A DNA stretch of 64,000 nucleotides from Arthrospira sp. PCC 9108 (GCA_016745315.1 CP066886.1:5208501-5272500), one strand, 5' to 3'. Shown: positions 34,207 to 44,505, counted from the first letter of the stretch. Notes: a model not told the origin generated them from the letters alone. Program-made: numbers and translations.

Positions 34207-36078
34207 ATGTACTTAATCTCAGAAAACGCACTGCGTCAAATCCATCAACACATCGCCCTTGATCCCCCCGAACGGGGTGGGGCATTGTTAGGGCCCATCG
34301 GCAAAAACGTGATCAGTCATTTTATCCTGGATCAGAACGGACAGACCAGCAGTGCCAGCTATTTGCCTTCACGCACCTTAACCTGTCGGGTGCAACAAAT
34401 GGAACAGGAAATGAACCTCGAATTTAAAGGTGTCATTCACTCCCACCCCGGCGGGTTAGACCGTCCATCAGGACCCGATGAAGAAGCGATGCGGGAGGGT
34501 CTACAAATCAATCCTCACATTCCCTGTTTTGTAGCGCCAATTGTCACCTTACTCGCACCCCGTCAAGCCCTGCGTTCTCACGAACTCCCACTGGGTGAAG
34601 GAAAAATATCCTTTTATGCCGCCTATCGTCAAGGTAACGGCATTCGCGTCGAAACCCTACCCATGAAGTCAATTGAAGAATCGGAATTTACCCCTATGCA
34701 CCAGGAATTACCCTCGGTCACTCATCTAATCGAAACGGACTTGGGGCGAGTGCAGCAGGCTTTCGGAAGCTATAAACCGCCGATGATTTTTGTCACGGAA
34801 ATGGAAGGGCAAAATATACAGGCAGGATGCCTCAATTTAAAAGGGTTGGAACTGCTGTTTTTGTTCAGCAATACTTATCCGACAACCCCGCCAATTTTAT
34901 TGGCAACTTTAACGGACAAAGATACCGAACAGGTGGAACTCCCTTGGTCGTTGCAGACACCGGCAGAAGAACGGTTGGTCGTCGCTCTCAAAAGTGTCAT
35001 AACTGGTAGCGGATATTATCAAAAGGTGTACCGCCCTTTGGGAAAGCCAGGACTGACAAAAGACGAAAAAATCGCGGCTATAGCTGGTTGGAGTGGCTGC
35101 TATTCGGAAACTGACCCCCAGCGAGAAGCGAAACAGGTTCAACAAAGTTTATTCGCCCGCAGTACAGGACTTTTAAGCGAACAAATTAGTCAGAAGCGGG
35201 TGTTAGTTGCGGGGACTGGTTCGGTGGGTTCTTACTTGGCTGAACAGTTGGTTCGCAGTGGTGTAGGGGGGCTGACTTTAATTGACCCGGAAACGGTGGA
35301 AACGGCGAACCTTTGTCGCACCACCTATGAAATTATCGATATCGGACAGCCGAAGGTGAAAGCGTTGGGCCGACGGTTGCTGAATATTAATCCTTTGGTG
35401 CAGTTGAAATTGGAGGAAAAAAGTTTATTGGATTATCAGCCGTCGGAGTTTGATAAGTTGGTGCAGGAGGCGGATTTAATTGTTGCCACAACTGATGATG
35501 TAGCCGCCCAGCGCATTATCAACCGTTTCGCCTATTTTCGCAAGAAGCCAGCCCTATTTGTGGGGCTTTATCAAGGGGCTGAAGGGGGGGAGGTGATTAT
35601 TACGATGCCTGACAAAACTCCCTGTTATGTCTGTGCGACTGCTAACCGCCATCAGTTTGAGGTGCAGGTGGGAAAGGTTAGCAATGATGGAGATTATGGC
35701 AGCAACGGAAGGGTAATGGGGGAAGTGGCACTGGGGACGGATATTCATCATGTCACGAGTGTGGCGGTGAAAATGGCTTTGTCTTTGTTGCTGCCAGAGA
35801 CTGCACGGGTGAAATTGAAGGGTTTTTTAAATCCGGCTATTGAGGAGGGGTTCAATTATTTAACCATGTCAATGGTTCAGAATTATTGGTTTTATCCGGC
35901 TGTTTTTGGTGAGACGGCGGGACAGTATGCTTATCAGAGTGTTTGGTTGACTGCCCAAAGTCAAGAAAACTGTCCGGTGTGTGGAAAAGTTCACCACCGC
36001 ACTAATCCGCTGACGGTGCCTTTGGCGGGGGTGAAAGCGGATGAAATTCGAGCGGTTTTAAATACGTCTCGTGTGTAG
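34207..36078 (+). CDS. JAB - RWD/E2-like - E1 (ThiF) fusion protein
   Basis: This 623-residue fusion has three parts. Residues ~1-155 are a JAB/MPN metalloprotease: Glu in PPERGGALLG, and HSHPGGLDRPSGPDEEA as the JAMM zinc site, suggesting removal of a modifier or trimming of its tail. Residues ~175-270 look like an RWD/inactive-E2 domain (YPTTPPILLATL). Residues ~320-600 are an E1/ThiF adenylating domain: VLVAGTGSVGSYLAEQL (nucleotide loop), LTLIDPETVETANLCRTTY, and paired CxxC sites CYVC and CPVC for zinc. Bacterial ubiquitin-like systems (Bil, CBASS type II, ThiF-JAB-E2 operons) have these activities, usually as separate genes. I see no ubiquitin-like gene here. Confidence 0.85.
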   Translation: MYLISENALRQIHQHIALDPPERGGALLGPIGKNVISHFILDQNGQTSSASYLPSRTLTCRVQQMEQEMNLEFKGVIHSHPGGLDRPSGPDEEAMREGLQINPHIPCFVAPIVTLLAPRQALRSHELPLGEGKISFYAAYRQGNGIRVETLPMKSIEESEFTPMHQELPSVTHLIETDLGRVQQAFGSYKPPMIFVTEMEGQNIQAGCLNLKGLELLFLFSNTYPTTPPILLATLTDKDTEQVELPWSLQTPAEERLVVALKSVITGSGYYQKVYRPLGKPGLTKDEKIAAIAGWSGCYSETDPQREAKQVQQSLFARSTGLLSEQISQKRVLVAGTGSVGSYLAEQLVRSGVGGLTLIDPETVETANLCRTTYEIIDIGQPKVKALGRRLLNINPLVQLKLEEKSLLDYQPSEFDKLVQEADLIVATTDDVAAQRIINRFAYFRKKPALFVGLYQGAEGGEVIITMPDKTPCYVCATANRHQFEVQVGKVSNDGDYGSNGRVMGEVALGTDIHHVTSVAVKMALSLLLPETARVKLKGFLNPAIEEGFNYLTMSMVQNYWFYPAVFGETAGQYAYQSVWLTAQSQENCPVCGKVHHRTNPLTVPLAGVKADEIRAVLNTSRV

Positions 36079-36165
36079 AATTTCGCCATAAATATGCTGG
36101 GAATGGTGCTAATTTTTTAAGGAAATTAACCATTCCCTATTGACTATTTAAAGGAAGTATAATTA

Positions 36166-37638
36166 ATGCAAAAAAGAACGGATTTAGTGGCAAAATTTTC
36201 GACTTTTTTAGAGGTTGATGATGCTAAGGATAGTCTGGATTTGGGCTGGTATTATGTGCCTAAATTGAAGCATAATATGAGACAACGGCGGGAGTCCGAT
36301 CGCACTGCTAAAGAGGAATATTGGGCTAAAGTTATCCTGCGGGAAGCCCTGGCATCTGCGCCCCTGGCTAAAGAACACCTGGCGGCTTATTTGGAGGAAA
36401 CTGCCTATTGGACGGTGATGAAAATGCGTTATAAGTTGGAAGGTTATCAATTGCGAAAGGTGGATTTTTTCTGTATGGCTAGGGAGGCAACAAGTCAGCC
36501 TTTACAGTTGTTTGGTCGCTATGATGATGCCAAGTCTGGGGTGAAAACTTTTGCGGAGAAGACCCTGGAAGATTATCTGTCTGAACAGTTGTTTAAAGGT
36601 CGAGAACGAGATAAATATTCGCCTACTGGATTATTACGATCTCTCAGTTATTTGGAATTAGAAAAAACTTTGAAAAAACGGAGGTTTTCCCCGGAAAATA
36701 TCCAAGCATATCGGCTGCTGCTCAAGTGTTTTAAGGAAAAATATGTGCCTACTAAAAAATCGGGAAGTCGGGCTTTACAACCGCCGGACAGTTGCCAATT
36801 ACAAGCGATCGCACTCTATTATAATCAATGGCGATCGCCAGATTTTCCTGATTTGACCCCTGAGCAAGTTCAGGAATGTTTAAATAATTTTGTATCCTGG
36901 GTTCGCGGGGATGCTAAAGTTTATTTTTTGTCCCTAGAAGAATTACTTACCAAGGGGGAAGAAAAACCCTCGGACTCCCCAGATTTTTCCCAGGTATCGG
37001 AAGATGAACAGGAACGCGGACAAGAACAGGAACTTAATCAAATTCTCTCCCAGTTATTTGAGGAACTTACCCCCCAGATTAAAACCCTGTTGGAGTTGGT
37101 CTATGGTCTGAATATTAACCAAGGCGACCTCTGTAATTTTATGGGTTTTGAACAACAGCCTAAACTCTCACGATTCCTGACAAAAACTAAGCGAAATCTC
37201 TTGACAAAATTCGCTGAGTATGCTAAAAAAAATTGGGAAATAAACCTGTCTTCCCCTGAATTAAATAAACTGGTCAAACTGATAAATATTTGGCTAGAAA
37301 AACATGGATCTCTGCGGTTTCATGACTTGTTAAATGCCAAACTTGGGGCTTTAGATGCGGATGATTTCAGGCTGTTAAAATTAATCTACGGCTGTCAGCT
37401 ATCTTTAGCTGATGTTTCTGAGAATAGCCAACTTTCTCAGGATGAAATTAAAGCCAGAATTAAGCAGATTGAAGTCACCCTACAAGATACCTTAAAATCG
37501 GAAGTAGAAACTCTCTGTTCCGGTGGCACTGAGGAAATGCGATCGCTTGATAAAAGAGTGGTCGATTTCGTGGAAGTGTATCTACAACAAGCCCCTTATG
37601 CGGTTTGGGAGTCGAAGTTAAAAAAACCGGATCTATGA
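36166..37638 (+). CDS. conserved protein of CHAT/DUF1822 loci, sigma-factor-like
   Basis: This 490-residue soluble, Lys/Glu-rich protein has no membrane segment. The stretch about residues 295-345 (LTPQIKTLLELVYGLNINQGDLCNFMG ... LSRFLTKTKRNLL) resembles a sigma-70 region-4 helix-turn-helix, and a related module repeats near LSLADVSENSQLSQDEIKARI. Proteins like this often sit in front of DUF1822 and CHAT genes in filamentous cyanobacteria. I take it as a sigma-like or regulator protein of the locus (inference). It starts 87 bp after the JAB-E1 gene. Confidence 0.55.
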   Translation: MQKRTDLVAKFSTFLEVDDAKDSLDLGWYYVPKLKHNMRQRRESDRTAKEEYWAKVILREALASAPLAKEHLAAYLEETAYWTVMKMRYKLEGYQLRKVDFFCMAREATSQPLQLFGRYDDAKSGVKTFAEKTLEDYLSEQLFKGRERDKYSPTGLLRSLSYLELEKTLKKRRFSPENIQAYRLLLKCFKEKYVPTKKSGSRALQPPDSCQLQAIALYYNQWRSPDFPDLTPEQVQECLNNFVSWVRGDAKVYFLSLEELLTKGEEKPSDSPDFSQVSEDEQERGQEQELNQILSQLFEELTPQIKTLLELVYGLNINQGDLCNFMGFEQQPKLSRFLTKTKRNLLTKFAEYAKKNWEINLSSPELNKLVKLINIWLEKHGSLRFHDLLNAKLGALDADDFRLLKLIYGCQLSLADVSENSQLSQDEIKARIKQIEVTLQDTLKSEVETLCSGGTEEMRSLDKRVVDFVEVYLQQAPYAVWESKLKKPDL

Positions 37639-37704
37639 GTCAGTTTCTCATCAGTCATCAGTCGCCGGAGGACGCTAAAACTCCACCGAATTTATCTCCT
37701 TTAT

Positions 37705-39159
37705 TTGGAAAAAAACATCATGTTTACAATAGAAGATTTGACCGAATTACATCCCGATCGCTTATGGTTATCATTCTCGGAAGAACAACGGGAAATCGCT
37801 TGGCAATATTCCCGGCTTTTTTCCCATGCTTATTCCCAATGGAATGGCTATCTGAATCGATTAGCTATCAATGCAGTAATCCCCGGTTTGCAGGAGGAAT
37901 TGGATTTAAACCCCACTATTTGGCAGCCCAATTCCTTACCATCTTTTTGGGAAAATGTCAACGGAACTAGACTATTAATTAATGATAATTATTCTGTGGT
38001 CATTATTCCCAGCGAGACAGTAGACACCGAAGAATTTCGGGTTCCCCAAGAGTGGGTGGATATTCCCAGTTGGGTGGCGAATTATTATTTAGCGGTTCAA
38101 GTTTACCCAGAGGCGGGTTACTTGCAAGTGTGGGGATATGCGACCCACCAACAGCTAAAAAATCAGGCAGTATATGATGAGTTTGAGCGAGTTTATGTTC
38201 TCCCGAAAGCGGATATAATTGATGATTTAAATGTGATGGTTGTCGCTCAGGAATTGTGCGACACAGAGATAGCGTTTGTCTCTCCGCTACCACCATTATA
38301 TCAAAATCAAGCGGAACGTTGGTTAGAACAACTCAGTTCAAATACCGTGGAAAATCCCCGGTTAGCAATGCCTTTTTATCAGTGGGCGGCTTTGATCGCA
38401 AATGATAAATGGCGAGAGGAATTATATCAACGCCGTTGCGATCGCCTATCAACACAAATTCGACAAAGTTTTAACTATTTGTCTCAATGGTTAGCCGATC
38501 TCGCCCTACCGGAGTGGCAGGATTTTCGGGGATTATGGAGACCCAGACAGATGGAATATAGGGGAAAAAGGGTCGATTTACGAGGAGAAACTAATCGGGA
38601 AAGAGTCGCCTATTGGGTTGATGTAATTTTAGGTAAAAATAGTGAGGAATTATGGAAAACATCGGCTCAGTCTTTAAGGTATACTACCCCTGGCAATCCG
38701 AGGGTGATTGAAGCGTTGGTGAATTTATTAGCAAAAACTACTGAGGAAGAAACTCGCTGGGCGGCGGCGGAAACTCTGTGGTTATTAGACCCGGAAAATC
38801 CGGCGGCGGGTATCCGAAAAGTCAAAGATTTGGGAATGGAAATTACAGGAGAATTGCTGAGTTTGATGGTGGCAGTCTTGCCGAAAGGGGCAAATCGTTT
38901 TGCGGTATTTTTACGGTTGTATGCTATGGGGGAACGGGAGTTTTTATCCCCTGGGGTACAGTTGAGAGTGTGGCGGGAGTTTTTATCCCCTGGGGTACAG
39001 TTGAGAGTGTGGGATGAGATGGGTACGCTGTTCGATTCTGCCACGGCTAGAGAGAGAGATAATTATATTCAGATTAAGTTAAGCGGAAATCTTGGCGAAT
39101 GGTTAAATGTGGAGGTAAAATGGGGGGAAAATAGCATTATGGAAGGGTTTTTAATCTGA
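37705..39159 (+). CDS. DUF1822 family protein
   Basis: This 484-residue soluble protein matches the cyanobacterial DUF1822 family (LYQNQAERWLEQLSS, INRERVAYWVDVILG-like and LLALLVPK-like blocks). It has no signal peptide. The function is unknown; the family is linked to CHAT, CHASE2 and DUF928 genes, as here. Unusually, a 39-bp exact tandem duplication (38935-39012) repeats REFLSPGVQLRVW twice in the C-terminal part. Confidence 0.75.
   Translation: MEKNIMFTIEDLTELHPDRLWLSFSEEQREIAWQYSRLFSHAYSQWNGYLNRLAINAVIPGLQEELDLNPTIWQPNSLPSFWENVNGTRLLINDNYSVVIIPSETVDTEEFRVPQEWVDIPSWVANYYLAVQVYPEAGYLQVWGYATHQQLKNQAVYDEFERVYVLPKADIIDDLNVMVVAQELCDTEIAFVSPLPPLYQNQAERWLEQLSSNTVENPRLAMPFYQWAALIANDKWREELYQRRCDRLSTQIRQSFNYLSQWLADLALPEWQDFRGLWRPRQMEYRGKRVDLRGETNRERVAYWVDVILGKNSEELWKTSAQSLRYTTPGNPRVIEALVNLLAKTTEEETRWAAAETLWLLDPENPAAGIRKVKDLGMEITGELLSLMVAVLPKGANRFAVFLRLYAMGEREFLSPGVQLRVWREFLSPGVQLRVWDEMGTLFDSATARERDNYIQIKLSGNLGEWLNVEVKWGENSIMEGFLI
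38935..39012 (+). repeat. 39-bp exact tandem duplication inside DUF1822 gene
   Basis: Two identical 39-bp units follow each other directly, adding 13 codons without disturbing the frame. The exact identity points to a recent slip or an unequal exchange. Confidence 0.9.
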
Positions 39160-39263
39160 GTAACCATCACGCCCTTCGGCTTGCTTAGGTGATTCCCCTT
39201 GATTAGGGAATAGGGAAGGGGGAATGCGTAATGGTAAATCGGTGAAGTTGAGGAGACGGACTG

Positions 39264-42146
39264 ATGAAATTTTGGCAACTTACTTTTCTCGCCCTGGTGT
39301 CATTTTTCCTGACTTTTTATTGTGACACATCGATTTTGGCGCGGGTCAACAGTCCAGCCTTTAACGGCCAATTTCCCATTGATTTTGTATCCCCCGCCTT
39401 AGGGCCAACTACTGAGGACCAAAGGCAGGAAGCCGATCGCTTTTTTAATCGAGGAATACATCACTTGGATCTCAGTGAATTTTCGGAGGCGATTCAACCT
39501 TACCAAAAATCTTTACAACTCTACAAACAAATTGACGATCGCCCCGGTATGGCTAAATCTCTCCATCATCTGGGAATTGCTTATCGGAATTTGAAAGATT
39601 ATGATCAGGCGATTAAATACTATCAGCAGTCTGGGCAGATTTTTGATCAAATAGGCGATCGCAATGGTCTCGCTAATTCTTTTATGGGTCTGGGACTTGT
39701 TTATCGGACACTAGAAGAGCATGAGAAGGCGATAGAATCCTATCAGCAATCTTTGCAGATTTTTGAGAAAATGGGCGATGATCAGGGTGTCCTAAATTCC
39801 CTCAATAATCTGGGAATTGTTTATCAGAATTTAGGAAAGTATCACCAAGCTATTCAACCCTATCAGCAGTCTTTGCAGATTTTTGAGAAAATGGGCGATC
39901 GCCAGAATATGGCTAAATCTCTCCATAGTCTGGGAATTATTTATGGGATTCTGGGAGAGTATTACAAAGCCATAGAATCCTATCAGCAGTCTTTGCAGAT
40001 TTTTGAGAAAATGGGCGATCGCAATGGTGTTGCACATTCTCTCCTGGGTCTGGGAATTGTTTATGGGAATTTGGGAGATGGTCACAAAGCTATTGAATAC
40101 TATCAGCAATCTTTGGAGATGTTTGATAAAATCAGCGATCGCAATGGTGTTGCCAATTCTCTTCTGGGTCTGGGAATTGTTTATGGGAATTTAGGAAAGT
40201 ATGATCAAGCTATTGAATACTATCAGCAATCTTGGCAGATTTTTAAACAAATAAGCGATCGCAATGGTGTTGCCAAATCCCTCCTGGGTCTGGGAATTGT
40301 TTATGGGAAGTTAGAAAAGTATGATCAAGCTATTGAATCCTATCAGCAATCTTTGCAGCTTTTTAAACAAATAGGCGATCGCAATGGTATCGCCACATCC
40401 TTGGGTAATCTGGGAGTTGTTTATCGGAGTCTCGGAAAGTATCACAAAGCGATAGAATCCTATCAGCAATCTTTGCAGATATCTCAAGAAATAGGCGATC
40501 GCAATAGAGAACGTCAAATCCTCAGTAATATCGGTTTACTACTTTCCACACAAGACCAACCCCAATTAGCCATTGTCTTCTACAAACAATCAGTCAATGT
40601 TACCGAAGACATCCGCCAAGGTCTCAGGAGACTGCCGACGGAATTGCAACAATTGTATCTGGAAACCGTGGCTGATACCTATCGCCGTTTGGCGGATTTA
40701 CTCCTGCAATTTGATCGGATTATCGAAGCCCAACAGGTGCTGGAGTTACTCAAAGTTCAAGAACTAGAAGACTACTTAATAAACGTCCGGGGAGACCCCC
40801 AAAATCTTCAAATGTTACCGGATGAACGGCAAGCATGGAGTCAATACCAAGCCTTACAGCAAGAGGCGATCGCCATCAGTCGGGAGTTAGCGGAACTCGA
40901 AAAAATCCCCGTTAATCAGCGCCTACCGGCACAACAGCAACGCCTCCAAGAAATCCGGGAACAACAAGGAAAAACTCGCGGCATTTTCGACCAATTTTTA
41001 TCTAGTCCAGAAGTAGAAAACCTGATTAAAAATATCAGCCAAAACCAACATAACATCAATATCAGGAATTATCCAAATTTGCATAAACTCCTGGCAAATC
41101 TGCCAGAAAAATCTGTAATTCTCTATCCTTTAGTGCTAGATAATCGCCTAGAATTACTATTGGTCACTACCCAAACTGCTGCCCCCCTACGTCAGCCAGT
41201 CAATGTCACAGCCAAGCAGTTAAATCAAGCCATTAGAGATTATCGAACCGGACTCAAAAACCAAGATTCCGAAAGTTTTAAACATACGGCAAAAGTTCTC
41301 TATGATTACCTGATTAAACCCATTGAAAAAGATTTGGTTAACCTCCAGGTGAAAACCTTAATTTATGCCCCAGACCGGGCTTTACGTTATCTTCCTCTCG
41401 CGGGACTCTATGACGGTCAACAGTGGTTAGTGGAAAAATACCGAATCAACAATATTACTGTCGCTTCCCTAACCCAATTTATCGTTACTCCCTCCAAGCC
41501 TCCCTCGGTCTTAGCGGGTGCTTTTGCTGACGTTGACACGGGCTATCAATTCCAAGTCGCACAGAGGCAGTTCGATTTTTACGGGTTGAAATTTGCCTAC
41601 GATGAAATCAACAATATTGCGGGGATAATTCCTAATACAAACCGACTCCTAGACCGGGACTTTAACCGTCAGCAAACCGAAGGTTATCTTGGAGATTATA
41701 ATATCATTCATCTGGCTACCCATGCGGCTTTTATTCCGGGTCAGCCTATGGATTCCTTTATTTTATTTGGAGATGGCGATCGCGCTTCTATTAATGATAT
41801 TAGAAGGTGGGATTTAAAGAATGTTGATTTAGCCGTCTTGAGTGCCTGTCAAACCGGACTGGGAGATTTATCGGGAAATGGGGAAGAAATCCTGGGTTTG
41901 GGATATATAATGCAGGAAGCTGGGGCTCAAGCCACCGTTGCCACTCTCTGGTTGATTGAGGATGCCAGCACTCAACAATTGATGAATGTCTTTTATCAAA
42001 AACTCTCGGAAGGTAACAGTAGGGCAGAGGCGCTGCGACAGGCGCAATTAGCTTTGATTAATCAACAAGTCCCCCACCCACAAAATCAAGATATTTCTGC
42101 ACCCTATCACTGGGCAGGATTTATTATTATTGGAAATGGATTTTAA
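39264..42146 (+). CDS. TPR-CHAT protein (caspase-like)
   Basis: This 960-residue protein has a signal peptide (MKFWQLTFLALVSFFLTFYC), about ten tandem TPR units of 40 residues (AIESYQQSLQIFEKMGDRNGV type, residues ~55-445), a helical linker, and a C-terminal CHAT domain (about 620-960) with the His site YNIIHLATHAAF and the Cys site LAVLSACQTGLGD. CHAT is a clan CD cysteine protease fold related to caspases, and here the His-Cys dyad is present. TPR units usually hold a partner. It starts 104 bp after DUF1822 and its stop is 14 bp before the next CHAT gene. Confidence 0.9.
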   Translation: MKFWQLTFLALVSFFLTFYCDTSILARVNSPAFNGQFPIDFVSPALGPTTEDQRQEADRFFNRGIHHLDLSEFSEAIQPYQKSLQLYKQIDDRPGMAKSLHHLGIAYRNLKDYDQAIKYYQQSGQIFDQIGDRNGLANSFMGLGLVYRTLEEHEKAIESYQQSLQIFEKMGDDQGVLNSLNNLGIVYQNLGKYHQAIQPYQQSLQIFEKMGDRQNMAKSLHSLGIIYGILGEYYKAIESYQQSLQIFEKMGDRNGVAHSLLGLGIVYGNLGDGHKAIEYYQQSLEMFDKISDRNGVANSLLGLGIVYGNLGKYDQAIEYYQQSWQIFKQISDRNGVAKSLLGLGIVYGKLEKYDQAIESYQQSLQLFKQIGDRNGIATSLGNLGVVYRSLGKYHKAIESYQQSLQISQEIGDRNRERQILSNIGLLLSTQDQPQLAIVFYKQSVNVTEDIRQGLRRLPTELQQLYLETVADTYRRLADLLLQFDRIIEAQQVLELLKVQELEDYLINVRGDPQNLQMLPDERQAWSQYQALQQEAIAISRELAELEKIPVNQRLPAQQQRLQEIREQQGKTRGIFDQFLSSPEVENLIKNISQNQHNINIRNYPNLHKLLANLPEKSVILYPLVLDNRLELLLVTTQTAAPLRQPVNVTAKQLNQAIRDYRTGLKNQDSESFKHTAKVLYDYLIKPIEKDLVNLQVKTLIYAPDRALRYLPLAGLYDGQQWLVEKYRINNITVASLTQFIVTPSKPPSVLAGAFADVDTGYQFQVAQRQFDFYGLKFAYDEINNIAGIIPNTNRLLDRDFNRQQTEGYLGDYNIIHLATHAAFIPGQPMDSFILFGDGDRASINDIRRWDLKNVDLAVLSACQTGLGDLSGNGEEILGLGYIMQEAGAQATVATLWLIEDASTQQLMNVFYQKLSEGNSRAEALRQAQLALINQQVPHPQNQDISAPYHWAGFIIIGNGF

Positions 42147-42160
42147 TATCAGGAAATATT

Positions 42161-44497
42161 ATGACTAAAATTATTACCCTAAAACTACATTCTGGTTCTC
42201 TCAAAATGGGATTTAATGTCAGTTTAGAAATTGCCGAAGAAGGTAAACCTGTATACCTGCAAAAATCAGGTGATTTACCGGCAAATAATCAATTATATGA
42301 TGAGATCCGCCTCCTTGAGATGGCTTTAAATTCCGCACCGCACCGCACCCGCCTGGAAACCACAAAAAACCAGGTCAAAAATGTTTCCGAACCCGATAAT
42401 TGCGCTAAAGCCACCCAAAGGGTGATTCAACTTTTCAACCAATGGCTAACCTATCCAACCTTTTCTTCTGTGCGCGATGAGCTTTTAACTGCTATTGCTA
42501 AAACCAGGAAATCTATTCGCCTTCTCATCGCCACTGATGATATTGTTACCCAACGTTTACCCTGGCATGACTGGAAAATCAGCACAGACAATTCCCACCT
42601 GGAAATAGGGTTTTGTGGTCACTCCTATAAGCAAATTCAGCCCGCAATTAAGTTTAACAAAAAAGTCAAAATCCTGGCAATTATTGGCGATGATAGCGGC
42701 ATTAACCCCGCCGATGATTTAAAGGTTTTGGCAAAATATGGGGCGGCAATTACACCTTTAATTAACAGCACCAAGTCAGAAGTAATCGCCCATATTGGCA
42801 AACCAGAAGGATGGGATATTTTGTTTTTTGCGGGTCATAGCCATACTGAGGAAAGCCGGGGAGTTCTCAAGATAAATGATTCGGAATATTTGACCATTGA
42901 CGATGTAAAAAATTCCTTAAAAACTGCCATATTTAAAGGTTTACAACTGGCAATTTTTAACTCCTGTGATGGCATCGGACTCGCCCGCGATTTGGCGAAT
43001 TTAAATATTCCCCAGTCAATTTTTATGCGACAACCGATTCCCGACCTGGTAGCGACAATATTTTTGGAATACTTTTTAACAGATTATACAGGGGGAAATT
43101 CCTTATATTTATCGGTGCGAAATGCCAGGGAAAAATTAGAGGAATTCCAAGCAGATTTTCCGGGGGTTACTTCCTTCCCCGTCATCTATCAAAACCCGGC
43201 TGTTATCCCCCCAACTTGGCAACAACTGCGCTGGGGAAGGGGGAAACTACATCAGGTGATGCTGGCTATCGGGGTAATATTGGGGATTTTGCTAATGCGT
43301 TATTTGGGATTATTCGCAGGTTTGGAATTGCGAGCCTATGACCATTTTATGCTGATTAGCCCGCCGGAAAGCCAGGACGATCGCCTATTAATTATCACTG
43401 TTGATGAACCGGATATACAGTATCAAAACCAACAGGGAATGACCCGAAAAGGCTCCTTATCTGATGCGGCTTTCTCCCAAATTATCGCCAAAATTTTACC
43501 CCATCAACCCCGTGTTATTGGCTCTGATATTTATCACGATTTTCCGGTCGATCGCCATTATCCTGAAGTGGCGAGTTTTTTTAAAAATCACCCCAATTTT
43601 TTTGCCATTTGTCAAGATAGCGATCGCGATAATAATCATCTCGGTATCGCCCCGCCGCCGGAGGTTGCCCACACCCGCCTAGGATTCAGCAATGTCTTAG
43701 TAGATACAGATGGGATAATTCGCCGCCATCTTTGGTATATGAATCCCTCCCATGATACTCCTTGTCCTACTAACAAATCCTTCGCCCTACAAGTGGCTTT
43801 ATCTTATTTAGAGGCGGAGGGAATCCAGCCGGAAGTGACACCCCAAGGGTATTTAAAATTAGGCGGGGTTTATTTAACTGCTTTGGAGCGGAATTTGGGA
43901 GGATACCACCAACTAGATACCCGTGGCTATCAAATGCTGTTAAATTATCGGTCTGGTGCAATTGCTGATACCATCAGTTTGACACAACTTTTAACCGAAT
44001 CTATTGACCCCAATTTGGTGAGCGATCGCATTATTTTAATTGGCAATATCGCCCCCAGCTACAAAGACTTTCACCGGACTCCCATCACCCCCAGCTTTCA
44101 AATCCATCACCAAACAGCCGGGGTTTTCATTCAAGCCCAAATGGTCAGTCAAATTATCAGTGCCGTCCAGGATAACCGTCCCCTCATACAACCTATTCCT
44201 CGATCCCTTGAAATTATCTCGATCTTGGCTTGGTCATCCCTGGGTGGCGTGGTCGGGTGGCGCGTCCCTGGGGGGATGAGATTTTACTTTACAGTTGGAG
44301 GAATTATAGTTATTATATATAGTATCTGTTTTGTGAGCTTTCTGGCAGGGTATTGGATACCTCTGATTCCCTCTGGATTGGGTTTTGCCCTGACGGCAAT
44401 CATCCTCACCAACCGGGACTCAGCCACCTGGAAGCATAACCACCATATTTTAACGGCGAGGGAATGGGCGTTTTTCGCTCTCCCCCCCCGCCATTGA
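42161..44497 (+). CDS. CHAT-CHASE2 membrane protein
   Basis: This 778-residue protein has an N-terminal CHAT domain (about residues 1-355; FFAGHSHT with His and LAIFNSCDGIGLA with Cys). A transmembrane helix (QVMLAIGVILGILLMRYLG) follows, then an extracytoplasmic CHASE2 sensor domain (about 390-690; DDRLLIITVDEPDIQYQNQ, FSNVLVDTDGIIRRH) and two or three C-terminal membrane helices. The topology suggests an outside signal controlling an inside caspase-like domain. It is closely linked to TPR-CHAT (14 bp) and DUF928 (8 bp). Confidence 0.9.
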   Translation: MTKIITLKLHSGSLKMGFNVSLEIAEEGKPVYLQKSGDLPANNQLYDEIRLLEMALNSAPHRTRLETTKNQVKNVSEPDNCAKATQRVIQLFNQWLTYPTFSSVRDELLTAIAKTRKSIRLLIATDDIVTQRLPWHDWKISTDNSHLEIGFCGHSYKQIQPAIKFNKKVKILAIIGDDSGINPADDLKVLAKYGAAITPLINSTKSEVIAHIGKPEGWDILFFAGHSHTEESRGVLKINDSEYLTIDDVKNSLKTAIFKGLQLAIFNSCDGIGLARDLANLNIPQSIFMRQPIPDLVATIFLEYFLTDYTGGNSLYLSVRNAREKLEEFQADFPGVTSFPVIYQNPAVIPPTWQQLRWGRGKLHQVMLAIGVILGILLMRYLGLFAGLELRAYDHFMLISPPESQDDRLLIITVDEPDIQYQNQQGMTRKGSLSDAAFSQIIAKILPHQPRVIGSDIYHDFPVDRHYPEVASFFKNHPNFFAICQDSDRDNNHLGIAPPPEVAHTRLGFSNVLVDTDGIIRRHLWYMNPSHDTPCPTNKSFALQVALSYLEAEGIQPEVTPQGYLKLGGVYLTALERNLGGYHQLDTRGYQMLLNYRSGAIADTISLTQLLTESIDPNLVSDRIILIGNIAPSYKDFHRTPITPSFQIHHQTAGVFIQAQMVSQIISAVQDNRPLIQPIPRSLEIISILAWSSLGGVVGWRVPGGMRFYFTVGGIIVIIYSICFVSFLAGYWIPLIPSGLGFALTAIILTNRDSATWKHNHHILTAREWAFFALPPRH

Positions 44498-44505
44498 CCG
44501 TTTTT

